Source: an uncultured Coriobacteriaceae bacterium (GTDB taxonomy: Bacteria > Actinomycetota > Coriobacteriia > Coriobacteriales > Coriobacteriaceae). Taken from it: a stretch of 64,000 bases of DNA. Shown here piece after piece: positions 44,180-53,460 of this stretch (position 1 is the stretch's first letter; every line of letters starts with the position of its first letter). The stretch lies in assembly GCA_944321435.1 (NCBI GenBank), contig CALULH010000012.1:1-64000 (forward strand), written 5' to 3'. A program made the translations under genes and the position numbers. The notes beneath the pieces are model-generated. The model saw nothing but the letters and a program-made list of their open reading frames with translations, was not told the DNA's origin and ran no database searches.

Positions 44180-44210
44180 GCGGGCCCCGCTCTGCGCGGG
44201 GCCCGCTTTT
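44180..44210 (+). terminator. Intrinsic terminator or attenuator in the hemH leader
   Basis: GCGGGCCCCGC (44180-44190) pairs with GCGGGGCCCGC (44196-44206), followed by TTTT. It ends only 24 nt before the hemH start codon, too close for a promoter after it. hemH transcription must therefore pass this structure. Confidence 0.75.
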
Positions 44211-44234
44211 GCACGGGAAAGGCGGAGCTTGGAT

Positions 44235-45278
44235 ATGGGAAACGCCCCGGGTCGCGCAGGCGTGCTGCTCATCAACACCGGCTCGCCCGGGGCGCCGGAG
44301 CCCCGGGCGGTGGGGCGCTACCTCGCTGCGTTCCTCATGGATGCGCACATCAGGCCGCTGCCCGCGCTGCCCTGGTGGCTGATCCTGCACGCCTTCATCC
44401 TGCCCAAACGCAAGGTGGCGTCGGCCGAGAAGTACCGCGCCATCTGGACGGGGGAGGGATCGCCGCTTGTCGCCCGCATGACACACCTAGCCTCCGGCGT
44501 CGAGGCCGCGTTGGCGCGCGATGCGGGCATCGGCGGGGCGGCGCGCCCCCACGTGCCGGTGCGCGCCGCGATGGTCTACGGCGAGCCCTCGGCGCGCGCG
44601 GCTCTGGACGAGTTGCGCGCCGCGGGCTGCGACCGGGTGGTTGCCGTGCCGCTCTACCCGCAGAGCGCCCGCTGCACCACGGGCGCGGCGTTGGCGGGCG
44701 TGGAGCGCGCGCTGAGGCAGATGCGCTGGCAGCCGGATCTCATCGCGGTCGAGCACTATGCGGAGGAGGGGCGCTATCTCGGGGCGATCGCCGAGAGCGT
44801 CAGCCGCGCGGGGTTCGATCCCGCGCGCGACCAGCTGCTGTTCTCGTTCCACTCCGCTCCCGTGCCAGATGTGCGCGCCGGCGACACGTACCCCGCGCAG
44901 GCGGAGGCCACCGCGCGGCGCGTCTCCGAGCTGCTGGGCTGCGGGGAGAGCCGCTGGTCGGTGGCGTACCAGTCTCCCTTCGAGGACCGGCGCACATGGC
45001 TCGCGCCCTTCACCGTCGAGCGGATGGCGGCGCTGGGCCGGGAGGGCTGCCGCAGCCTCTACTTGGTGTGCCCCGGTTTTTCCTGCGACTGCCTGGAGAC
45101 CTTATGGGATGTGGAGCACGAGCTCAAGCCGGCCTTCCTTGGCGCGGCTCAAGACGCCGGTTTTGACGCGGCAGGTGATGCCCCGACCGTCACCTACGTC
45201 CCCTGCCTGAACGACAGCGCGGCCCACACCGACCTTCTCGCCCACGTCATAGCAAAGGCCCTGACCCTCAGGCGTTGA
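44235..45278 (+). CDS. hemH: Ferrochelatase
   Basis: A 347-aa protein starting at ATG 44235. Family signatures are GVLLINTGSPGAPEP, KYRAIWTGEGSPL, AMVYGEPS, VAVPLYPQSARCTTGAA, LLFSFHSAPV (the catalytic His region), YQSPF and YLVCPGFSCDCLETLWDVEHE (the catalytic Glu region). It inserts iron into protoporphyrin IX or coproporphyrin III; Gram-positive bacteria usually use the coproporphyrin route. Other haem genes are not adjacent. The long leader with a palindrome and a terminator-like hairpin implies regulated expression. Confidence 0.92.
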   Translation: MGNAPGRAGVLLINTGSPGAPEPRAVGRYLAAFLMDAHIRPLPALPWWLILHAFILPKRKVASAEKYRAIWTGEGSPLVARMTHLASGVEAALARDAGIGGAARPHVPVRAAMVYGEPSARAALDELRAAGCDRVVAVPLYPQSARCTTGAALAGVERALRQMRWQPDLIAVEHYAEEGRYLGAIAESVSRAGFDPARDQLLFSFHSAPVPDVRAGDTYPAQAEATARRVSELLGCGESRWSVAYQSPFEDRRTWLAPFTVERMAALGREGCRSLYLVCPGFSCDCLETLWDVEHELKPAFLGAAQDAGFDAAGDAPTVTYVPCLNDSAAHTDLLAHVIAKALTLRR

Positions 45279-45333
45279 GCAGCGGCGAAACGCCCCTGCG
45301 CAAGACGGCTGCGCGCGTAGCGAGACGGGTGAG

Positions 45334-45972
45334 CTAGAAGCCCAGGTCCTCGCCGACGAGAATGACCTTGATGCGACCGGTGTGGCGGCTGTGGCGCGTC
45401 ACCACGATCTGGCAGCACATGCACTTGGGCGCGTGGCATTCCGAGCACACGCCGGTGAGCTCGCAGGGGGTCTCGGTGTGCAGGCGCGCCGCGTTGGGCG
45501 GGCAGGCGTAGGTGCGGATGCGTTTGACGCCCTCGTCCACGTCGGCCACGATCTTGTTGGCGCCGACGAGCATGATGACGTGTTCCGGCCCGTGCAGAAG
45601 CAGGGACAGGCGGTCGGCGTTGCCGTCGATGTTGACGATCTCTCCGCCGGAGGTGAGGGCGTTGGCGCTCATGAAGTGGAAGTCGGCGGTTGCGCGCTCC
45701 TGCCAGATGGCGCGCTCCTCCTCGGGCGTGGTCGCCTTCGAACGGTCGATGATGCGGTAGTTGCCGGCGAGGAGCACGTCCTTCACGCCGGTTTCGGCAA
45801 ACGACTCGGACCCGCCCCAGGTGATGGAGGAGCCCTCGGGCACCAGCTGCCTCACCAGCTCGACGGCATCGGCGCTGCTCGCGCAGTAGTAGCCCTCCAT
45901 GTTGCGTTTCTTAAGGTTCTTGATGATGGTCTGGGCGGTCTTCTCGAACGCCGCCTGGCGCGCCTCGTGCAT
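45334..45972 (-). CDS. LUD-domain protein (LutC/YkgG-like)
   Basis: A 212-aa protein; ATG at 45970-45972 has GGGAGGA just upstream. The LUD domain is recognised by LKKRNMEGYYCASSADAVEL, ITWGGSESFAETGV, FHFMSANALTSGGEIVNIDG and PEHVIMLVGANKIV. A Cys-rich C-terminal piece (CELTGVCSECHAPKCMCCQ) could bind a metal or Fe-S cluster. LUD proteins take part in lactate utilisation (LutABC) or related redox steps; no lutA or lutB is adjacent. Stand-alone LUD proteins of this type are common in anaerobes and have no settled role. Confidence 0.8.
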   Translation of the reverse strand: MHEARQAAFEKTAQTIIKNLKKRNMEGYYCASSADAVELVRQLVPEGSSITWGGSESFAETGVKDVLLAGNYRIIDRSKATTPEEERAIWQERATADFHFMSANALTSGGEIVNIDGNADRLSLLLHGPEHVIMLVGANKIVADVDEGVKRIRTYACPPNAARLHTETPCELTGVCSECHAPKCMCCQIVVTRHSRHTGRIKVILVGEDLGF

Positions 45973-46077
45973 GGTTCCTCCCTGAGCGTTGCCGTCGCCG
46001 CTTCTTGGGCGGCGGCGTTGGTCGATGCCCCTACAGTATACGTCGGGGCCGCAGGGCATGCGCGTCCAGGGGCGCGC

Positions 46078-46902
46078 TCAGGCGCGCATGAAGACGAGCG
46101 TCTCGTTGCCCGTCCGGTCGGCGTGCGACAGCTCGGGGGCAAAGGCGTAGCCCACGTCGAAGCGCCTGAGCGCTTCCGGATCCTCTACCCCGTTCTCCGC
46201 CATCCAGCGCACCATGCTGCCGCGCGCGACCTTGCTCGCCGTGGCGCGCTGCACGGGCCGGCCGTTTCGCAGGCTCTCGCCGAAGACGCAGGTGACGCTG
46301 CGCGCGCTTTCGGGCAGGTGGGGGAGCACCGCCTTGGCGTACTCAACGCTGGCCAGGTTGACCAGGCAGCCTCCCCCGGGGCAGACCGCGCGCGCCGGAT
46401 CGGATCCCCAGTACGCGTAGAGGTCGCCCGTGGCGGGCCTTCCCGTCTTCGTATCCGCCGGCATGTTAAGCTTGGCCCCCATCTCAAGGCGGTACGGGGC
46501 AACGGCGTCAAACGGGCGGGCGCACCCGTAGAACCCCGAGAGGATCCATAGGTGCGCCTGCAGCCAGCCGAGCGCGTCGGCGTCCATGACGCCGGGCGCC
46601 ATGCTCTGGTACTGGATGCCCACGTACGAGAAGACCGCCGGCCCCACGCCCGCGGCAACGCGCGAATCGGCAAGGTCCCCAGCACGCTGCGGCACCGCCT
46701 CCAACGCGCGCAACGTGCCGTAGGCCTCGTCGGTCAGCCGGTCGCTCGTCTTCCACAGAGCCTGCAGCTCAGCGCGCTCCATGCCGCGCAGCCGGGCGAG
46801 AAGCGCCGCCGTCTTCTCGGGAAAGGGAGGGACGCCGACGGGCTCGAACGCATCGCGCGCCGCGACCATCTTCTTGGCCGGCGAGATTATGACTTGCAGC
46901 AT
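46078..46902 (-). CDS. yaaA: YaaA-family peroxide stress protein
   Basis: A 274-aa member of the YaaA/DUF328 family. It starts MLQVIISPAKKM, then has ALWKTSDRLTDEAY, AVFSYVGIQYQSM, WILSGFYG, PYRLEMGAKLNMP, YWGSDPARAV, VNLASVEYAKAV and ASKVARGSMVRWM, all typical. In E. coli YaaA lowers free iron and limits oxidative DNA damage under peroxide stress, and binds DNA. It lies 9 nt downstream of glnN on the same strand and may be cotranscribed. Confidence 0.92.
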   Translation of the reverse strand: MLQVIISPAKKMVAARDAFEPVGVPPFPEKTAALLARLRGMERAELQALWKTSDRLTDEAYGTLRALEAVPQRAGDLADSRVAAGVGPAVFSYVGIQYQSMAPGVMDADALGWLQAHLWILSGFYGCARPFDAVAPYRLEMGAKLNMPADTKTGRPATGDLYAYWGSDPARAVCPGGGCLVNLASVEYAKAVLPHLPESARSVTCVFGESLRNGRPVQRATASKVARGSMVRWMAENGVEDPEALRRFDVGYAFAPELSHADRTGNETLVFMRA

Positions 46903-46911
46903 GGGCCCGCG

Positions 46912-49020
46912 CTACACGTAGTAGAGCATCTTGTTGTAGCTGGGCACGGGCCAGTAATCGCGGCCGCAGATGGCCTCCATCTCGTCCACCGGCTTCCGCA
47001 GCGCCTCCATGGCGGGGATGACCTCCTCGGCGCAGGCGGTGCTGCGCTCCTTCATGTCGGAGATGCCGCGCACGCGGGCGTTGAGCTGCTCCAGCGCGTC
47101 GGTGGCCTCGGAGATGGCGCTCACGCCCTCGTTGATGCGCCGCGCCAGCCTGACCTCGGCGGGCGAGGCCTCGCCCAGGAGCTCCTTGCTGTTGAGCGCG
47201 GTGCGCATAATGTCGCGGCCGTAGCGCATGAGCGCGGGCAGGTACATGTGGCGCGCCATGTAGACCATGGTGTTGGCCTCGATGTTGATGAGCTTGGCGT
47301 ACTGCTCGAGCTTCACCTCGTAGCGGCTGGCCCACTCGGTGGGGGAGAGCACCCCGTAGCGCTCGAAGACCTCGACGTTGGCGGGGTTCTCGTAGGCGCG
47401 CTGCACGGCCTCGGGGGTGTTCTTGCAGTTCACCAGGCCGCGGCGCTCGGCCTCGGCCTCCCACTCGAAGGCGTAGCCGTCTCCGTTGAAGATGATGCGC
47501 TGGTGGTCGGTGAGGGTCTGCTTGACCCAGGCCATGGCCGCGTCCTTGAACGCATGGCGGTCGCCCGCGGCCGCCACCTCGCGCAGGGCCTCGTAGCAGT
47601 CGTCGAAGGCCTCGGCGACGATGGTGTCCAGCACCTTGTTGGCGTCCGACAGGTTCTGGTTGGAGCCGCACATGCGGAACTCGAACTTGTTGCCGGTGAA
47701 GGCGAAGGGGCTCGTGCGGTTGCGGTCGGTGGTGTCCTTGAGGAAGTCGGGCAGCGCCGGCACGCCCAGGTCCATGGTTTCGCGCTTGTGGCTCCGGAAG
47801 GGCTTGTCGTGGATGATGGCGTCGACGATGCCGCCCAGGTCGTCGCCCAGGAAGATGGAGATGATGGCCGGCGGCGCCTCGTGCCCGCCCAGGCGGTGGT
47901 CGTTGCCGCAGGTGGCGGTCACGGCGCGCAGGATGTCCTGGTGGCGGTCAACCGCGGCGATCACGCAGGTCAGCACGATGAGGAACCGCAGGTTCTCCTC
48001 GGGCGTGTCGCCGGGGTCGAGCAGGTTCTCGCCGTCGGCGGAAAGTGACCAGTTGTCGTGCTTGCCCGAGCCGTTGATGTACTCGAAGGGCTTCTCGTGC
48101 TGCAGGCACACCAGGCCGTGGTGGCTCGCCAGAAGCTTCATGAGCTCCATGGTCAGCAGGTTGTGGTCGATGGCCACGTTGGCCTTCTCGAAGATGGGCG
48201 CCAGCTCGTGCTGGCAGGGGGCCACCTCGTTGTGCTTGGTCTTGGCGGGGATCCCCAGCCTCCACAGCTCGTCGTCGAGCTCCTTCATGAACTCGTTGAC
48301 GGTGGGGCGGATGGCGCCGAAGTAGTGCTCCTCCAGCTCCTGGCCCTTCACCGGCTCGCAGCCGAAGAGCGTGCGGCCGCAGTGGATGAGGTCGGGGCGC
48401 GCCGCGTAGTCCTCCTCCTTGATGAGGAAGTACTCCTGCTCGGGGCCGACGGTGGGGATGACGCTGTGCGGCTCCTGGCCGAAGAGCGCCAGCACGCGCT
48501 TGGCGGCGTCGCCCACGGCCACGATCGAGCGCAGAAGCGGCGTCTTCTTGTCCAGCGCCTCGCCGGTGTAGGAGCAGAAGGCGGTGGGGATGCAGAGCAC
48601 CTCGTCCTTGATGAAGGCGGGGCTGGTGGGGTCCCAGGCGGTGTAGCCGCGGGCCTCGAAGGTGGCGCGCAGGCCGCCGTTGGGGAAGCTGGAGGCGTCG
48701 GGCTCGCCCTGCACGAGCTCCTTGCCGGAGAAGGCCAGGAGCGCGGTGCCGTCGTCCTTGGGCGTGATGAAGGCGTCGTGCTTCTCGGACGTGATGCCGT
48801 TCAGCGGCTGGAACCAGTGGGTGTAGTGCGTGGCGCCGTGCTCCACCGCCCACTCCTTCATGGCATGGGCCACCTCGTTGGCCACGTCGATGTCCAGTGG
48901 CACGTTGTCGTGGATGACGCGCATGAGCTCCTTGTACGTGGGCTTGGGCAGGCGCTCCTGCATCACCGCGTCGTTGAACACCAGGCTGCCGTATGAATGG
49001 GACGAGACCTTCTTGGGCAT
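46912..49020 (-). CDS. glnN: Glutamine synthetase type III
   Basis: A 702-aa protein, the length of GSIII (far longer than GSI). ATG at 49018-49020 has GAGAGGA upstream; a longer open frame has no ribosome site. Signatures are [77 protein letters not shown] and FRMCGSNQN. It makes glutamine from glutamate, ammonia and ATP, the main ammonia assimilation step. The intergenic region upstream contains an 11-bp-phased repeat array that may bind a nitrogen regulator. Confidence 0.95.
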   Translation of the reverse strand: MPKKVSSHSYGSLVFNDAVMQERLPKPTYKELMRVIHDNVPLDIDVANEVAHAMKEWAVEHGATHYTHWFQPLNGITSEKHDAFITPKDDGTALLAFSGKELVQGEPDASSFPNGGLRATFEARGYTAWDPTSPAFIKDEVLCIPTAFCSYTGEALDKKTPLLRSIVAVGDAAKRVLALFGQEPHSVIPTVGPEQEYFLIKEEDYAARPDLIHCGRTLFGCEPVKGQELEEHYFGAIRPTVNEFMKELDDELWRLGIPAKTKHNEVAPCQHELAPIFEKANVAIDHNLLTMELMKLLASHHGLVCLQHEKPFEYINGSGKHDNWSLSADGENLLDPGDTPEENLRFLIVLTCVIAAVDRHQDILRAVTATCGNDHRLGGHEAPPAIISIFLGDDLGGIVDAIIHDKPFRSHKRETMDLGVPALPDFLKDTTDRNRTSPFAFTGNKFEFRMCGSNQNLSDANKVLDTIVAEAFDDCYEALREVAAAGDRHAFKDAAMAWVKQTLTDHQRIIFNGDGYAFEWEAEAERRGLVNCKNTPEAVQRAYENPANVEVFERYGVLSPTEWASRYEVKLEQYAKLINIEANTMVYMARHMYLPALMRYGRDIMRTALNSKELLGEASPAEVRLARRINEGVSAISEATDALEQLNARVRGISDMKERSTACAEEVIPAMEALRKPVDEMEAICGRDYWPVPSYNKMLYYV

Positions 49021-49480
49021 GGGGATCCTCTCGCTTGTGGGCGCGCCGCGGGCGCCCGGCTTCCCTTGACCGTGCATAACCTGCCTAATAGTAGCGCAAC
49101 GCGCGCGATTTCCTGCGGTGCCTGCGATAAGAGCGGCGGATAAACACGCGCCGTGCGGCCTGGGCGGACGCCTTCTGGAGGGGGCGCCGACGCGCCGACC
49201 TCCACGGCGCCGCAGCGTTCCGGCCTGGAAACGGGGCACCGGGAGGCGCCGGCGGCCGGCGTAAGAGGCCGGTATGCGCTTCGTAAGCCCCCGATATGCG
49301 ACCGTAAAGGTTCAGCGCGCCTGTGTAAGGAAACCCCAGGGCTCCATAAGCGCTTTGCAAAGGAGCGGCGCGCACGGCGGGCCGCGCGCAGGGTCACCGT
49401 ATAGTTGCCAACCGTGCGCAGGGCCGGGCCGACGGCCCGCTTGCCCGGCGCGCGGTATCGTTGCTTGAAGGGAGCTTTAC
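49021..49480. other. Divergent promoter region between glnN and the ABC operon
   Basis: 460 bp without a gene. It contains the GTAAG array at 49261-49329 and, pointing right, a TATAGT -10 box (49400-49405) with no good -35. The remainder is GC-rich and featureless. Confidence 0.5.
49261..49329 (+). promoter_or_regulatory. 11-bp-phased GTAAG/GTATG array (possible GlnR-like operator)
   Basis: Starts of the boxes are 49261 (GTAAG), 49272 (GTATG), 49283 (GTAAG), 49294 (ATATG), 49304 (GTAAA) and 49325 (GTAAG): steps of 11, 11, 11, 10 and 21 bp. Alternating 5-mers with 6-bp gaps resemble the layout bound by OmpR-family GlnR in actinobacteria (GTnAC-N6-GAAAC). The position upstream of glnN and an importer fits nitrogen control. 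Consensus bases are only partly matched. Confidence 0.45.
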
Positions 49481-50638
49481 GTGAGCAAGAACATGGTTCG
49501 CCCGGCTGTCGGGCCCCAGATGTCCCGCCGTTCGTTCTTCGGCATGCTGGGCGGCATGGCCGGCCTCGCCTGCGTAGCGGGCCTCGGCCTCACCGGCTGC
49601 GACGACGGCGGCGCCGCTGCCGCCGAAACGGTCGACTACAACAGCATGTCGCTCGACGACATCATCGCTCAGGCCAAGGAGGAGGGCGAGGTCAATTCCG
49701 TCGGCATGCCCGACACCTGGGCCAACTGGGTGCAGACCTGGGAGGACCTCAACACCGAGTACGGCCTGCAGCACGCCGACCAGGACATGTCCTCCGCTGA
49801 GGAGATCGCCATGTTCAAGCAGGAGGGCACCGACGGCACCAAGGACATCGGCGATGTGGGCCAGCAGTGGGGCCCCACTGCCGAGGAGGAGGGCGTGACC
49901 CTCAAGTACAAGACCAGCTACTGGGACGAGATCCCCGACTGGGCCAAGGACGACGACGGCGACTGGGTCGTGGGCTACTACGGCACCATGTCCTTCATCG
50001 CCAATGACGAGCAGGTGCCGAACGCCCCCACCAGCTACCAGGACATCCTCGATGGCGACTACAAGGTCACCATCGGCGACGTGGTCGCCGGCGCCTCCTC
50101 GCAGTACGCCGTCCTCGCCGCCGCCTACGCGCTGGGCGGCAGCATCGACGACATGCAGCCGGCCTACGACTTCCTGACCCAGCTCGCCGAGGACGGCCGC
50201 CTGGACACCGGCGACCCCTCGATCGCGCGCCTGGAGAGCGGCGAGATCGCCGTCGCCATGCACTGGGACTACAACACCCTCAACTACCGCGCGCAGATTC
50301 TGGAGAACAACCCCGACGCCGCCTTCACGGTCACCATCCCGCAGGACGGCTCGGTCCGCTCGGGCTACTGCACCATCATCAACAAGTACGCCCCGCATCC
50401 GGCTGCCGCCTGCCTGGCCCGCGAGTACATCCTCTCCGATGAGGGCCAGATCAACCTCGCCCGCGGCTTCGCCACGCCCATCCGCGACGTGGAGCTGCCC
50501 GAGGACGTTCAGGCGATGCACCTGGACCCGTCCGCATACGGCGACAACGTGGTCGATGTCGACAACGACAAGTGGACCGACGTCTGCGCCGAGCTCATCA
50601 CCTGGTACCAGGAGAACATCATCCCGCTGATCGGCTAA
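49481..50638 (+). CDS. ABC transporter substrate-binding lipoprotein (PotD/Fe3+-binding-like)
   Basis: A 385-aa protein from GTG 49481 (GGGAG 6-7 nt upstream). The signal sequence has SRRSFFGMLGG, then a hydrophobic stretch and lipobox LTGC (Cys at about residue 40), so it is lipid-anchored outside the membrane. The twin Arg just before the core resembles a Tat signal. The body has the two-lobe type II fold: LDDIIAQAKEEGEVNSVGMP, DIGDVGQQWGP, YYGTMSFIAND, SGYCTIINKYAPHP. The ligand is not evident; relatives bind polyamines, ferric iron or phosphonate compounds. It is first in an ABC operon that ends next to two PHP phosphoesterases. Confidence 0.8.
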   Translation: MSKNMVRPAVGPQMSRRSFFGMLGGMAGLACVAGLGLTGCDDGGAAAAETVDYNSMSLDDIIAQAKEEGEVNSVGMPDTWANWVQTWEDLNTEYGLQHADQDMSSAEEIAMFKQEGTDGTKDIGDVGQQWGPTAEEEGVTLKYKTSYWDEIPDWAKDDDGDWVVGYYGTMSFIANDEQVPNAPTSYQDILDGDYKVTIGDVVAGASSQYAVLAAAYALGGSIDDMQPAYDFLTQLAEDGRLDTGDPSIARLESGEIAVAMHWDYNTLNYRAQILENNPDAAFTVTIPQDGSVRSGYCTIINKYAPHPAAACLAREYILSDEGQINLARGFATPIRDVELPEDVQAMHLDPSAYGDNVVDVDNDKWTDVCAELITWYQENIIPLIG

Positions 50639-50655
50639 GCCGCACGGGTGACAAG

Positions 50656-50692
50656 GCAGCGCGGGGCGGCCCAAGTGGTCGTCCCGCGCTGC
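50656..50692 (+). other. Intercistronic stem-loop after the binding-protein gene
   Basis: GCAGCGCGGGGCG (50656-50668) pairs with CGTCCCGCGCTGC (50680-50692), with one G-U pair and an 11-nt loop. There is no U-run. Such hairpins after a binding-protein gene usually protect its mRNA end and raise its level over the permeases. Confidence 0.6.
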
Positions 50693-50718
50693 GCATCGTT
50701 CGCTAAGGAGGTATCGCA

Positions 50719-51606
50719 ATGGCAGCACCTGCCCCTACGCCCGCGTCCCGGCGCCTCAAGACGCGCCGCTGGATGGGCTACGCGGCGCTCGTGCCGTTCT
50801 TGCTGGTGGTTCTCGCCTATGAGTTCCTGCCGCTCGCCCAGCTCCTCATCGACAGCCTGGTGGGCAAGGAGTCCGGGACCGTGGGCGTGGAGAACTTCAC
50901 CAAGATCTTCACGACCCCGCTCTACCAGCAGTCTATCGTCAACAGCGTGTGGATCAGCCTGCTTTCGGCAGTGGTGGGCATCGTGGTGGCGTTCCTCGCC
51001 GCCCGTTTCGCCTACGAGTCGAGCGCGCGCGTGCGCAACGCGTTCACGCTGGTCCTCAACATGATGTCCAACTTCTCCGGCGTGCCGCTGGCCTTTGCCT
51101 TCATGGTCCTCATGGGCAACTCCGGCGTGCTGACCATCTTGGGCCAGCGCTTCGGCATTCCGTTCCTGGCCGACTTCGACCTGTACAGCAGCCAGGGCCT
51201 CACGGTCCTCTACGTCTACTTCCAGATCCCGCTGGCGACCCTGCTCCTGCTACCGGCGTTCGCGGGGATCCGCAAGGAATGGCGCGAGGCGGCCACCATC
51301 CTCAAGGCCACCACGTTCGACTACTGGTTCAAGATCGTGATCCCCAACCTCATGCCGTCCATCCTGGGCACGCTTTCCGTGCTCTTCTCCAACGCGCTGG
51401 CGGCCTACGCGACGGCTTACGCGCTGGTGATGAACAACTTCGCGCTGCTGCCGCTGCAGATCACCTCCAAGTTCAAGGGCGACGTCCAGGTCGACGCCGC
51501 CACGGGCAGCGCCTTGGCCGTGGTCCTTATCGTGCTGATGGTCGTCTGCACGCTCGTCAACAACTACTTCACCAAGCGCGCCGCGAAGGGTCGTGAGATC
51601 GTATGA
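50719..51606 (+). CDS. ABC transporter permease (PotB-like)
   Basis: A 295-aa inner-membrane protein with six predicted helices, the first at YAALVPFLLVVLAYEFLPL. The ATPase-contact EAA loop is REAATILKATTFDYWFKIVIPNLMP. AAGGAGG lies 8 nt upstream of the ATG. It overlaps the next permease gene by 4 bp (ATGA), so the pair is translationally coupled. It forms the channel with the following gene. Confidence 0.9.
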   Translation: MAAPAPTPASRRLKTRRWMGYAALVPFLLVVLAYEFLPLAQLLIDSLVGKESGTVGVENFTKIFTTPLYQQSIVNSVWISLLSAVVGIVVAFLAARFAYESSARVRNAFTLVLNMMSNFSGVPLAFAFMVLMGNSGVLTILGQRFGIPFLADFDLYSSQGLTVLYVYFQIPLATLLLLPAFAGIRKEWREAATILKATTFDYWFKIVIPNLMPSILGTLSVLFSNALAAYATAYALVMNNFALLPLQITSKFKGDVQVDAATGSALAVVLIVLMVVCTLVNNYFTKRAAKGREIV

Positions 51607-52430
51607 GCAAGAAGGCAAGGACCGCGGGCGATAAGGGCGCGAAGACGCCGCTGGCGGCCAAGATCTTCCTGGGCGTCGTTGCCCTGTACCTGCTGATCCC
51701 GTTCGCCACCACCTTCGTCTACTCGTTGTTCGTCGAGTGGACCGATGTGCTGCCCTCCGGCTTCACGCTGCGCAACTACACCGAACTCTTCACCAACGCC
51801 ACGTTCTGGCTGTCCATCGGGCGCACGCTCATCCTGTGCCTGGTGAGCGTCATCATCACCATCGCCCTGCTGCTCTTGGCCATGTACGTGGTGGTGGCGG
51901 TCAACCGCAAGCTCGGCCGGTTCATGCAGTTCGCCTGCATGATCCCGTATGCGCTCCAGGGCGTGATCCTCTCCATCGGCATCATCTCGCTGTACACCGG
52001 CACCGGCACGCTGCTCTCCAACCGCATGGTGATGCTCTTCGGCGCGTACACCATCCTGGTGCTGCCCTACATCTACCAGGGCATCCGCAACGCGCTCAAC
52101 GCCATCGACGCCGAGATGCTCATCCAGGCGGCGGAGATGCTCGGCTGCGGGCGCTTCCGCGCCTACGTGCAGGTGGTGCTTCCCAACATCATCTCCGGCA
52201 TCCTGGTCTCGAGCCTGCTCGCCGAGAGCATCGTGTTCGGCGACTTCGTGCTGGCCAACAACATCGCCGGCACCAACTACCAGAACATCCAGGTGTTCCT
52301 GCAGGCCAACATGGACCGCTCCAGCGGCCTGTCGAGCGCCATCGTCGTCATCATCTTCCTGGTCGTGGGCGCGGTGACCGCCACCGTGCTCAAGCTGCAG
52401 AGCGGCACGCAGAAGTCTCAGAAGGAGTAG
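51603..52430 (+). CDS. ABC transporter permease (PotC-like)
   Basis: A 275-aa inner-membrane protein with six helices. The EAA loop is QAAEMLGCGRFRAYVQVVLPNIISG. The N-terminus (KKARTAGDKGAKTPLAAK) is cytoplasmic and basic. It pairs with the upstream permease, and its stop is 4 nt before the ATPase start. Confidence 0.9.
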   Translation: MSKKARTAGDKGAKTPLAAKIFLGVVALYLLIPFATTFVYSLFVEWTDVLPSGFTLRNYTELFTNATFWLSIGRTLILCLVSVIITIALLLLAMYVVVAVNRKLGRFMQFACMIPYALQGVILSIGIISLYTGTGTLLSNRMVMLFGAYTILVLPYIYQGIRNALNAIDAEMLIQAAEMLGCGRFRAYVQVVLPNIISGILVSSLLAESIVFGDFVLANNIAGTNYQNIQVFLQANMDRSSGLSSAIVVIIFLVVGAVTATVLKLQSGTQKSQKE

Positions 52431-52434
52431 CTCC

Positions 52435-53460
52435 ATGTCCTACATCGAGTTCCACGACGTCGTCAAGCGCTTTGGCGACAACACCGTCCTCGACCACATC
52501 AACTTCGGGATCGAGAAGGGCGACCTGGTGACGCTGCTGGGCCCGTCCGGCTGCGGCAAGTCCACGCTGCTGCGTTGCCTGTCCGGTTTGGAGCAGGTCT
52601 CCGAGGGCTCCATCATCCTGGACGGCACCGACATCACCAACGTTCCCGCCAGCAAGCGCAACATCGGCATGGTGTTCCAGCAGTACAGCCTGTTCCCCAA
52701 CATGACGGTCGAGCAGAACATCGCCTTCGGCCTCAAGATGCAGAAGGCCCCGGCCGACGTCATCGAGAAGAAGGTGCGCGACGCCATCGCCATGGTCGAG
52801 CTCTCCGGCAAGGAGCAGGCGTACCCGGCGAACCTCTCCGGTGGCCAGCAGCAGCGCGCCGCGCTTGCGCGCTCCATCGTGACCGAGCCGTCGGTGCTGT
52901 TGCTCGACGAGCCGCTGTCGGCCATCGACGCCAAGCTCCGCAAGGCGCTCCAGGCCCGTATCCGCGAGATCCAGCAGGAGCTGGGCCTCACCACCATCTT
53001 CGTCACGCACGATCAGGACGAGGCCATGGTCATGTCCGACGTGATCCAGCTGTTCCACGCCGGCCGCATCGAGCAGGCCGGCAGCCCGGTGGAGGTCTAC
53101 ACCAAGCCTGTCTCCGAGTTCGCCGCCAGCTTCATCGGCAGCTACAACCAGATGTCGCGCGAGGAGTTCCGCACCATGACCGGCGAGGTGGTGCCGGCCG
53201 GCAACATCGTCGCGATTCGCCCGGAGACCATCGGCATCTTCGGCGAGCTGCCCGAGGTCGACGGCGAGGGCTTCGTGCTCAAGGGCACGGTCGAGGGCAG
53301 CATCCCGCGCGGCAACGTGCTGCGCTACACGGTGCGCATCGGCCAGACCCGCCTGCGCGTGGACGCGCTCTTCCGCAGCTTCCACATGTTCGACATCGGC
53401 GACGAGGTCTTCCTGTTCATTCCCGAGCACGACTGTCTGCGCATCCCCGCGGTGGCCTAA
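52435..53460 (+). CDS. ABC transporter ATP-binding protein (PotA-like)
   Basis: A 341-aa ATPase. Walker A is LGPSGCGKST, the Q-loop is GMVFQQYSLFP, the signature is LSGGQQQRAALARS, Walker B is LLLDEPLSAID, and the H-loop is FVTHDQDEAMVMSD. The C-terminal TOBE-like domain (residues about 245-335) is typical of the PotA/FbpC/CysA importer group and may sense substrate. It is last in the four-gene importer operon. Confidence 0.92.
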   Translation: MSYIEFHDVVKRFGDNTVLDHINFGIEKGDLVTLLGPSGCGKSTLLRCLSGLEQVSEGSIILDGTDITNVPASKRNIGMVFQQYSLFPNMTVEQNIAFGLKMQKAPADVIEKKVRDAIAMVELSGKEQAYPANLSGGQQQRAALARSIVTEPSVLLLDEPLSAIDAKLRKALQARIREIQQELGLTTIFVTHDQDEAMVMSDVIQLFHAGRIEQAGSPVEVYTKPVSEFAASFIGSYNQMSREEFRTMTGEVVPAGNIVAIRPETIGIFGELPEVDGEGFVLKGTVEGSIPRGNVLRYTVRIGQTRLRVDALFRSFHMFDIGDEVFLFIPEHDCLRIPAVA

